Origin: MVRV01 sp964646755
GTDB lineage: Bacteria > Desulfobacterota > Syntrophia > Syntrophales > Smithellaceae
DNA: 64,000 nt
Direction of reading: 5' to 3'
NCBI GenBank assembly: GCA_964646755.1
Contig: CAZYIE010000003.1
Span: forward strand, 62,001 to 126,000
The notes under the pieces: model-generated
What the model was told of the DNA's origin: nothing
Seen by the model: the letters and a program-made list of their open reading frames with translations, nothing else
The model's database searches: none
Program-made: the position numbers and the translations under genes
Part shown: one piece after another, positions 1 through 6,562 of the stretch
Numbering within the stretch: the stretch's first letter is position 1
Layout: each line of letters starts with the position of its first letter

Positions 1-716
1 CCGATCGCCTCGCGCATCTCCAAAGTCTCGCGGGCAGTGAAGGAAGAAAATGGCTTCTCACCCAATTGCTTAAGTCTTTCTCCCGCATCGTCGCTCTTTC
101 TTAATCCCTGCTGATCCGATAGAGGCTCGAACATCAGCAAAGTCTGGGCCCGGGCGAGACGATCCGTAAAATGCCTGGCCAGCAGAAGGCGGCTCGGGGC
201 ATCGATCCTTGAGTCCTCCTTGATGAGCGCCTGCGCTGCGGAACCAACCCGCACAATCTGGATCAGAATTTTCAGGCGGTTTCCCAGCGGACTCAGGTTG
301 AACCTGACAGCTTGGGGTGTATCGTCGGACTCAGTCCGGATGCGATGAAGTTCCTGCAGCAGGGAGTGGGGGTTCCCCGCCAGAAAATCGACAATGGCCT
401 GATACTCGGCATCCGGAGAATTGTCCTGCCTGAGGCGGTCGGTCACTTGCCGAATCTGCTCCCCAATCAGCCCGGCCTGATCCATGTCGGCGGTATCAAG
501 CCTAAGTTCGTGAAAAAAGAGGTTGTAGAGGTGGTCAAAGTGGCTAAGCTCCCTGATACTCTTCGCAAAGTTCGCCCGCAGAACCGCCCGGAATTCCGGC
601 TCGCAGGTGCAATCGATATGCTCCAGGTGACGAAGACAGTCCAGGACCTCGGATGTCGAGATCCTCATGCCCGACGCCCGGCACGCGGAAATAAATTTCA
701 GGATAAGATTAACCAT
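1..716 (-). CDS. VWA (CoxE-like) domain protein, N-terminal part
   Basis: A minus-strand frame stays open from an ATG at 716 to the window edge (about 238 codons), so the C-terminal part is missing. The start MVNLILKFISACRASG, followed by a region rich in Leu, Arg and His, resembles the helical N-terminus of von Willebrand factor A proteins encoded next to MoxR ATPases. The VWA fold itself with its MIDAS metal site would lie outside the window and cannot be confirmed. The start lies 11 bases after the stop of the MoxR gene at 728-1636, implying one transcript. Such pairs are thought to act as metal-insertion or complex-assembly chaperones. The assignment rests mainly on context. Confidence 0.6.
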   Translation of the reverse strand, partial: MVNLILKFISACRASGMRISTSEVLDCLRHLEHIDCTCEPEFRAVLRANFAKSIRELSHFDHLYNLFFHELRLDTADMDQAGLIGEQIRQVTDRLRQDNSPDAEYQAIVDFLAGNPHSLLQELHRIRTESDDTPQAVRFNLSPLGNRLKILIQIVRVGSAAQALIKEDSRIDAPSRLLLARHFTDRLARAQTLLMFEPLSDQQGLRKSDDAGERLKQLGEKPFSSFTARETLEMREAI

Positions 717-727
717 AATGGACAGCT

Positions 728-1636
728 TTAGAGAAGGACTTTATCGAGATTTTTCCGCACCTTATCGATGTCGCTCTGATACTTGCAGACGACATTTAAA
801 GTGTCTGACACGACCTCGGGAGAAAGTGTTGCGGCCTGCAGCACCATTAGCGACTGCGCCCAATCAATGGATTCGGAGATGCTGGGGTTCTTCTTGAGAT
901 CCAACGCGCGGATTCGGCGGATCGCTTCAACCAGGCGATGCACAAGCTTCTCCTCGATCCCCGGCACCTTGAGCCTCACGATGCGGATTTCCAGATCACG
1001 TTCCGGATAATCTATGTAGAGATGAACGCACCGGCGCTTCAAGGCGTCGCTCATATCGCGGTAGTTATTGGACGTAAGCAGAACAAAGGGGATATGAACT
1101 GCCTTGCGTGTGCCCAATTCGGGGATGGAGACTTGAAAATCACTTAACAATTCAAGAAGGAAGGCCTCGAATTCAGGATCGGATTTGTCGACCTCGTCCA
1201 GAAGAAGAACGACTGGCTTCGCCGAACTGATCGCCTGGAGGAGCGGCCGGGGCAGGATGAAGCGGTCGGAAAAGAAGGCGTCTTCTTGTGCGGCAATCCG
1301 GTCCACCGCTGCTGTCAGAGTATCGGCATCCGCGATGATGTCGTTAATCCGGCCCTTGACCATCTGGGTATAAAGGAGCTGTTTGGCGTATTCCCATTCG
1401 TACAGCGCCTTCGACTCGTCCAGTCCTTCATAGCATTGAAGGCGGATCAGCTCCCGATCCAGGCTGCGGGCCACGGCCTTGGCCAGTTCCGTCTTGCCGA
1501 CGCCGGCGGGGCCCTCCACAAGAATCGGCTTCTGAGTCGCCTCCGCCAGGAACACCACCGTCGCGATTTCCCGGGATGGAATGTATCCGGCCGCAGTCAG
1601 GCGCGCCTGAACATCGTCAACGCTTTTGAATTCCAT
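728..1636 (-). CDS. MoxR-family AAA+ ATPase
   Basis: This is a 302-residue AAA+ ATPase of the MoxR type. Walker A is GPAGVGKT at about residues 42-49, Walker B is VVLLLDEVD in the middle, sensor 1 is LLTSNN, and the arginine-finger region reads DALKRRCVHL. MoxR ATPases work with VWA-domain partners to remodel or activate protein complexes in the cytoplasm, and a likely partner follows 11 bases downstream. The start ATG has an upstream AAAAGGAAG ribosome site. A diverged duplicate of the first 49 codons lies upstream at 1734-1881 across an assembly gap. The family call is firm; the client is unknown. Confidence 0.9.
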   Translation of the reverse strand: MEFKSVDDVQARLTAAGYIPSREIATVVFLAEATQKPILVEGPAGVGKTELAKAVARSLDRELIRLQCYEGLDESKALYEWEYAKQLLYTQMVKGRINDIIADADTLTAAVDRIAAQEDAFFSDRFILPRPLLQAISSAKPVVLLLDEVDKSDPEFEAFLLELLSDFQVSIPELGTRKAVHIPFVLLTSNNYRDMSDALKRRCVHLYIDYPERDLEIRIVRLKVPGIEEKLVHRLVEAIRRIRALDLKKNPSISESIDWAQSLMVLQAATLSPEVVSDTLNVVCKYQSDIDKVRKNLDKVLL

Positions 1637-1674
1637 GAAAAACTTCCTTTTCTATGATCCATCGATTGAAGGCC

Positions 1675-1723
1675 TCATGAACTGGCCCGCGCGTTCTCCA
1701 GTCTCTCCCGTACCCACATCCGG
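1675..1723 (-). CDS. C-terminal tail of a gene interrupted by the assembly gap
   Basis: A short minus-strand frame runs out of the N gap and ends RMWVRERLENARASS, then TGA at 1675-1677. It does not match the C-terminus of the neighbouring MoxR protein (KVRKNLDKVLL), so it is not simply the missing end of an identical copy. It may be the end of the second MoxR or of a VWA partner lost in the gap. Function cannot be assigned from 15 residues. Confidence 0.4.
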
Positions 1724-1733
1724 NNNNNNNNNN
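1724..1733. other. Assembly gap (10 N)
   Basis: Ten N of arbitrary length separate the N-terminal part of a second moxR (1734-1881) from an unrelated-looking C-terminal tail (1675-1723). The real gap may hide anything from a few hundred bases to a whole moxR-VWA pair. Confidence 0.95.
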
Positions 1734-1881
1734 CCGTCTTGCCCACACCGGCGGGACCTTCCACCAGAATCGGCTTCTGCGTCGCCTCCGCCAGAAAAAC
1801 CACCGTCGCAATCTCACGTGAGGGAATGTATCCGGCCGCAGTCAATCTTACCTGAGCATCGTCCACACTCTTATAATCCAT
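1734..1881 (-). CDS. Second MoxR-family ATPase, N-terminal 49 residues only
   Basis: The frame starts at ATG 1881 behind an AAAAGGAAG ribosome site and reads into the gap. Residues 1-49 end in GPAGVGKT (Walker A) and are almost the same as those of the MoxR at 728-1636, but start MDYKSVDDAQV instead of MEFKSVDDVQA. The two DNA copies differ at many silent positions, so they are diverged paralogues or strain variants, not one sequence assembled twice. The remainder is lost in the gap. Confidence 0.7.
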
Positions 1882-2021
1882 AAAAACTTCCTTTTTTTCA
1901 GGCTTTTACATCAATCATGGTCTTAGGTCAAGAAATTCAAGTCGCACATTCCGGAGGCATTATGATACAACGCTTCTTACATATTGAACAATGAACTCAA
2001 ATAAATGACGGAGACTGTTTT

Positions 2022-3875
2022 TTGAAAAAAACAACACTTAAATTTTTATCAATACACATTAAGGATTTTACCCACGCAGTTCCTCTCGCTGCGGCTTCAC
2101 TAAAAGCACAGCTCGATTCAGTTGATTTCATAAGTCGTAAGCTGGATGTATCATTTCATGATTACTATGTAGATAACTCGGCAGATTTTATAGCGGAAGA
2201 CATCGGCAGAAGCATTCCGGATATGATCGGTTTTTCTGTGTACCTGTGGAACAGGCACTTGGTACTGGAAATCTGTCGGATCATCAAAGGGAAATTCCCG
2301 ACTGTAGTGCTCTTCGCCGGTGGCGCCGAGGCAACAGCACTTCCTTTAACATTGCTCGATTGCGCACCCTTTGACTTTGTCATTAAAGGTGAAGGTGAGA
2401 TCGCACTCACCCAAGTAATGTACAGGCTGCTCAATGGTAATACACTTGAAGACATCCCCGGAGTTTATTTAAAAGGTGCAAAGGTAAGTCCTCAAAAAGA
2501 CCAGCAGTCCGTTCTGGACATTAACTCTCTGCCCTCGCCTTTTCTGAGAGGGACAATTGATCCCTGCAATTATTCCGGCCTGCTATGGGAACTCTCCCGC
2601 GGCTGTCCTTTTAAATGTGCTTTCTGTTTCGAATCACGCGGTGTGGCGGGCGTAAGGCAGTTCTCGTTAGATCGTATTCAAAAAGAATTGGAACTCTTCG
2701 AAGAAAAAAAAGTCAATCATATATTTGTACTGGACCCGACTTTTAATCGTGATATTAAGCGGGCAAAAAAAATTCTGCGGATGATTCGGAAAACGGCTCC
2801 TCTTATTCATTTTACTTTGGAAATAAGGACAGAATTCATCGACCATGAAATCGCCGAGCTCTTTGCCGCGATTAACTGCAGCCTCCAGATTGGTCTTCAG
2901 AGCGCTGTTGGCGAAGTACTCGCCAATGTCAACAGAACAATCGATACAGTTAAGTATGCTGAAAAGATAGATATACTGAACAAAGCTGGTGTAATTTTCG
3001 GTCTGGACCTGATCTACGGGCTGCCGGGTGACACTCCCGCGGGATTAAAAAAGAGCCTCAATTACGCTCTGAGTCTGCAGCCAAACCATCTCGATATTTT
3101 TCCACTGGCTGTTATACCGGGGACGGCACTTTATGATGATGCCGCATCCTTTTCGCTGAACTCCCTGAAAGATGCTCCTTACACCCTTATCTCCTCACCG
3201 GGTTTTTCCGCAGCGGAAATGGCCCAAGCCGAATGTCTGAAAAATGCTTGTGAAATTTTTTACAATCGCGGTGGCGCTGCGGGCTGGATGTTTATGGCAC
3301 TGGAGACACTCAAAATTGATCCTGCGGACTTTCTGGCGGATTTTGCCCACTATTTATCATCATGCAAAGAACCGCTCCAACTCACAAGGGAAGAGATTAC
3401 TGTTATGCAAACATCTTTTGTCCAGGAGCAGTTCGCCAAGCATAATAAAAATAATCTCTTCTCTGTTATGGAGGATATTATAACCGTTCACGGTGCACTA
3501 AATCGCTCGCTTTTTGCAGGACCGCAAATTACGGCAGCGAGCAGCACCTTTAATGATGAAACTGTGTTTTGTTTATCACCCGGTACTATTTCTCTTTCTT
3601 TAAAATATGATTTTGCTGACCTCATGACAATCGGCGAACTTACATTTGAAGAGTTCCTTGATCAGTATTGCAAGAAGAAAACATATCTGGTTATTTACAA
3701 TTGCCGTGGCGCTGTTCAGACACTGATAATCGACCACACTTTGAGCAGGCTGCTTGGCTCATTTACAGGCATTGATTCCATCCGACAAATCTGTGGCAAG
3801 GAAAACATAAAAGCGCGAAAGAAGATTTATGATTTTCTGGAATATGCAGTTAAAGAACAGATAATCCATAATTAA
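2022..3875 (+). CDS. B12-binding-domain radical SAM protein
   Basis: This 617-residue protein has an N-terminal cobalamin-binding-like Rossmann region (about 1-165, with motifs such as PDMIGFSVYLWN and VIKGEGE). A radical SAM core follows, with the cluster motif GCPFKCAFC (CxxxCxxC) near residue 199, and then a long C-terminal extension that may be the DUF4080 type. It begins with TTG at 2022, placed 8 bases after a GGAG ribosome site at 2010-2013; the nearby upstream ATG stops at once. Such enzymes methylate or rearrange carbon centres, but the substrate is unknown. It stands alone between convergent or unrelated genes, with no partner to hint at a pathway. Confidence 0.85.
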   Translation: MKKTTLKFLSIHIKDFTHAVPLAAASLKAQLDSVDFISRKLDVSFHDYYVDNSADFIAEDIGRSIPDMIGFSVYLWNRHLVLEICRIIKGKFPTVVLFAGGAEATALPLTLLDCAPFDFVIKGEGEIALTQVMYRLLNGNTLEDIPGVYLKGAKVSPQKDQQSVLDINSLPSPFLRGTIDPCNYSGLLWELSRGCPFKCAFCFESRGVAGVRQFSLDRIQKELELFEEKKVNHIFVLDPTFNRDIKRAKKILRMIRKTAPLIHFTLEIRTEFIDHEIAELFAAINCSLQIGLQSAVGEVLANVNRTIDTVKYAEKIDILNKAGVIFGLDLIYGLPGDTPAGLKKSLNYALSLQPNHLDIFPLAVIPGTALYDDAASFSLNSLKDAPYTLISSPGFSAAEMAQAECLKNACEIFYNRGGAAGWMFMALETLKIDPADFLADFAHYLSSCKEPLQLTREEITVMQTSFVQEQFAKHNKNNLFSVMEDIITVHGALNRSLFAGPQITAASSTFNDETVFCLSPGTISLSLKYDFADLMTIGELTFEEFLDQYCKKKTYLVIYNCRGAVQTLIIDHTLSRLLGSFTGIDSIRQICGKENIKARKKIYDFLEYAVKEQIIHN

Positions 3876-4435
3876 CCACTCTGACCCGCTCCAGCGATAG
3901 GTGAAACTTTAGCATCCGTTGACCTTTTCTCCTGTCTTAGTAAACGTGAATGTGTAAAGACCGGCATCAACCGATAGCGACCTATTATTCTTGTTTGGGA
4001 TAATTTTAGTGTACAATTAATCTAGGCGGTAACTTCTATGGATTGTGCACGCACACACTTTTTTCGGCCTCTGCCAAGGCTTGACTGGTTTGAACGATTT
4101 CGAGATCTGCCGAATGGTCACCAGCCTGATGCAGGCGCTGTTCTTGCAGCTGGGCTAGCAATTTTAGCTGGGCAGCCTTAAATGATCTGAACAAATAGGG
4201 CAGCGCTCTATAACGCTTTATCGACAGACTGATCTTTACACGTCGCTCCGTCTGTCCATATCGCCCGGATCAGGCGGAAGTTCTCAGCGAAGCATTGGGG
4301 ATTACAGAAATTAAGTAATTTTTAGATTTCCCCCGGTTCCGGAAATTCGGGCTCAAGACTTTGTCGCAATATGTGAAATTGCCATTTCGTGTCCTGGGCT
4401 AGAGTAGTAAAATTCCGTGACGGAAGTGGCGCCAC
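3876..4435. other. 560-base intergenic stretch with gene debris
   Basis: No intact gene is convincing here. It holds the decayed pentapeptide-protein tail at 4208-4321. A minus-strand frame open for roughly 55 codons, ending at 4036, has Ala/Gln/Leu-rich content and no usable start. A 47-codon plus-strand frame at 4038-4181 overlaps that one. The region looks like degraded coding DNA. Confidence 0.5.
4208..4321 (-). pseudogene. Decayed C-terminus of a pentapeptide-repeat protein
   Basis: The minus-strand frame ends with AIWTDGATCKDQSVDKAL and a TAG at 4208-4210. A WTDG..C...S terminal signature is common at the end of secreted pentapeptide-repeat proteins. A second, better preserved copy lies at 5717-5848. 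Only about 38 codons are open, with no start codon, so this is a fragment. Confidence 0.5.
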
Positions 4436-5071
4436 TTAGATCCACTTGAGGATTCCCCCGAATACGATTAAAGCAATGACGTTAATGGCATAAAGGGAAC
4501 CGATGAAAATCTTTTGTGCCCGAGGTTGCCAGTCATGCACGTAACAGGCGGCAGCGAAAAATGGGATGTAAATCGTCACAAAAACCGGGAGAGCACCCCA
4601 CCATGCATAAACCCACACAAAAGTCGGCGTCTGCACCAGGAATATTTCCAGAATGGAGGCCAAAGCAGCATTGCTAACCGCAAAGAATAAACGGTTATTG
4701 ATGCCCAGAATTTTCTGCTTTGGGTCTTTGGGCATCAGCTTGCAGGCAACCATTCCGGCTATAGAAAACATCAGGCTGATTTCGATTCCGACACCAACCA
4801 TTATTATAAAAGCTGATCCGGAAGGCACCGTCCAAAGGGCATGACCGGAAAAGTGCTGGATAAGTGCATTGCCGATTTCGACAAACCAGTGAACCATGTA
4901 AAGAGCCAGCCCACCGGCAATAACGCGATAATTACCCTTTTGAAACTCGTTGGCATAGATGTAAAGAACGATCACAAGTAGGGGGATGACATACCACTGG
5001 AACGTACTGCCGCTCCTCAAAATATCCAATGCCTGTTGGGTTGCTTCCGGGTGGTGCAAATTCATCGCCAT
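4436..5071 (-). CDS. Multi-pass membrane protein of unknown function
   Basis: The product has 211 residues and about six hydrophobic segments (near 27-42, 51-70, 85-108, 127-146, 153-173 and 186-209), so it is an integral inner-membrane protein. I do not recognise a family. The first ATG (5071) is only two bases after AGGAG, while the second ATG at 5065 (MNLHHPEATQ) has better spacing and is the likelier start. There is no clear operon partner; the next upstream gene (5216-5608) is also orphan. Flanking sequence on both sides carries pentapeptide-protein debris. Confidence 0.75.
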   Translation of the reverse strand: MAMNLHHPEATQQALDILRSGSTFQWYVIPLLVIVLYIYANEFQKGNYRVIAGGLALYMVHWFVEIGNALIQHFSGHALWTVPSGSAFIIMVGVGIEISLMFSIAGMVACKLMPKDPKQKILGINNRLFFAVSNAALASILEIFLVQTPTFVWVYAWWGALPVFVTIYIPFFAAACYVHDWQPRAQKIFIGSLYAINVIALIVFGGILKWI

Positions 5072-5215
5072 ATCTCCTTTCTTGGCAGGGAAAGTGGGTG
5101 GTGTTACAGATGGCGCCTCTTTCTCCCTGAAGATGTTGTAATAATGTTTTCAAAGGGTGCGTATCAATTATAACTATCAATCTTTCCCAAAGCGGGGACA
5201 AGGATCAAATACTGT

Positions 5216-5608
5216 TTATTGTTCTTCAACCGCAGATGATTTGCAGCTTGTACAAGTGCTGTTATTATTTAAGGTAACGCGAATATTTTTACAGGATTTA
5301 AAGTAATAGTAATAGTATGACGTAAATAACCAATCATCAATCTTGACTTCTACACAGCCAGGACATGCATCTGTGTAGAATTCTGATGACTGGCCACTAA
5401 GTACTGCCTTTTCACCGATCTTGGTGCCCCTTGAGGAATCCTGATAAACCGAAATAGTCGTTCTATTAATGCAGCAATAACAGTTATCGCCATCTATGGT
5501 AATTTTAACAGCCCAGGCATCTGCAGCGGTAAGAACTGCCGACAAAATGAACAAGCCCAGCAAAATTTTCTTTATTGTATTGTTGCGGACATACGAACTG
5601 GAAATCAT
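5216..5608 (-). CDS. Small secreted cysteine-rich protein, unknown
   Basis: This 130-residue product has a signal peptide (hydrophobic segment about 13-32, cleavage likely after DAWA). The mature part is Cys-rich, with CYCC, CPGC and CTSC motifs and a run of five tyrosines (SYYYYYF). The paired cysteines suggest periplasmic disulphides or a bound metal. A GGAGGAG ribosome site stands 8 bases before the ATG. No family is recognised. Confidence 0.7.
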   Translation of the reverse strand: MISSSYVRNNTIKKILLGLFILSAVLTAADAWAVKITIDGDNCYCCINRTTISVYQDSSRGTKIGEKAVLSGQSSEFYTDACPGCVEVKIDDWLFTSYYYYYFKSCKNIRVTLNNNSTCTSCKSSAVEEQ

Positions 5609-5716
5609 TTTCTACACTCCTCCGAATTCGGTTTACCAGTAAAGATGTTTGTTTTTAAGACCTTCCTTAATTTCATTTTGATGCCTTTTTTTCAAAACCA
5701 TCTACCCGATACAGAG

Positions 5717-5848
5717 CTATTTAACGCATTTATCGATTGAACGATCTTTACACGTCGACCCGTCTGTCCATGTCGCCCCGATTAGTATTGCCCCCAGCAA
5801 TTGTGTGTTGGTCAGGTTTGCCCCTTGCAGATACTGTAACTCAACATG
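5717..5848 (-). pseudogene. C-terminal remnant of a pentapeptide-repeat protein
   Basis: The frame reads ...YLQGANLTNTQLLGAILIGA followed by TWTDGSTCKDRSIDKCVK and TAG at 5717-5719. The spaced A(N/I)L repeats and WTDG..C...S..KC end are typical of secreted pentapeptide-repeat proteins (right-handed beta-helix). The frame is closed upstream by TAA at 5849-5851 with no start codon, so only about 43 codons survive. DNA of the last 20 codons resembles the copy at 4208-4321. Confidence 0.6.
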
Positions 5849-5852
5849 TTAG

Positions 5853-6095
5853 TTAAGGATCAGCACTTCTTTGTTCGATCAGACCGGTGATTTCTCCTGC
5901 ACTGGGGAATCGCTTTCCTTCAATGTTTTTTTTGGAGTAGATCAACTTGCCGTCACATTTAACATCGAAGATACCGCCACCGCCTTCGATCAGTTTAATA
6001 TTTGCATCAGGACATATTGCCCGCAACTCCGCTGCCACACGGGAAGCTTGAGGAAGAAAATTTCAAGCGACACAATACTCGATCAAAATATTCAT
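5853..6095 (-). CDS. SelW-like selenoprotein (Rdx/SelT-SelW-SelH family), Sec at codon 11
   Basis: Starting at ATG 6095, behind GGAG spaced five bases, the frame reads MNILIEYCVA, then TGA (6063-6065), then NFLPQASRVAAELRAICPD and on to TAA at 5853. Reading TGA as selenocysteine gives an 80-residue protein with the family's redox motif CxxU (C8-V-A-U11) in a beta-alpha-beta thioredoxin-like fold. The C-terminal half (GGGGIFDVKCDGKLIYSK, then SAGEITGLI) is typical of SelW and Rdx proteins. A standard caller would truncate it to the 61 codons after the TGA. The role is a small thiol/selenol redox protein; the partner is unknown. A hairpin suitable as SECIS follows the TGA. Confidence 0.85.
6031..6047 (-). 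promoter_or_regulatory. Candidate bacterial SECIS hairpin
   Basis: On the mRNA the segment 16-32 bases after the UGA can fold as GCUUCC-CGUGU-GGCAGC (five pairs, one U-C mismatch). The apical loop containing GU lies 22-26 bases downstream, within the window expected for SelB-bound bacterial SECIS elements. An alternative stem pairs GCUUGA, including the UGA, with UCAAGC. Confidence 0.45.
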
Positions 6096-6562
6096 GGCAT
6101 CTCCATATTTTTAAATGGTTAACAAAAAGTTAACCGGTAATACTTAGGGGCAACGCCTCTTTCTCCATTAAGTGGACTTTTTTCCGTCTCCCGGTAACAT
6201 TTTAAATTTTTTAATGATGCTTAATCCGCAGCAAATATACAACTTCCTGAAAGCAATGCAAGAAAAAACAAACAGTTGGCAGTTAAAATAATAGATTGCC
6301 ACGGTCGTTGCACTTCCTCTCAATGACGTTGTGTATGATTAGTTTTCCCGATTCTTGATTCCCCGTGAGTTCCTTGCCTGCACCGGACAGCACGATGAGA
6401 ACGTAGCCGCGACGGACGATTTGCAAAACATCGATGCCGCACCCTGTATTTTATGGTTACGATTTTCTTGACTTACAAAAGCGCGTTTCTTATACTGCCT
6501 TTCACATAAAGGAAGTTCTTAGCAATCCGTTCACCTTTAGCCCTAAACATCTGGAGGAAGTC
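6096..6562. other. Intergenic stretch upstream of the hydrolase
   Basis: Apart from the livF relic at 6355-6417, I see no gene here. The in-frame codons between 6434 and 6562 are not thought to be translated, because the ribosome site is at 6553-6560. The divergent promoters for the selenoprotein and the hydrolase should lie here, but no strong boxes stand out. Confidence 0.4.
6355..6417 (-). pseudogene. Relic of livF (branched-chain amino acid ABC ATPase C-terminus)
   Basis: The minus strand reads RRGYVLIVLSGAGKELTGN in one frame. The intact LivF at 14199-14918 has SRGYVLETGRIVLSGTGKEL and then TGN. The relic matches except for a clean four-codon deletion (ETGR). DNA identity is also high but diverged, so this is a remnant of another liv cluster and not a recent copy. 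It is about 20 codons long with no start. Confidence 0.55.

Noticed and set aside
4038..4181. 47-codon plus-strand frame in the 3876-4435 gap
   Set aside because: It overlaps a minus-strand frame of more protein-like content and debris, and has only a poor ribosome site.
6434..6562. 43-codon N-terminal extension of the hydrolase
   Set aside because: The strong GGAGGAAG ribosome site just before ATG 6563 and the membrane anchor starting there favour the shorter form.
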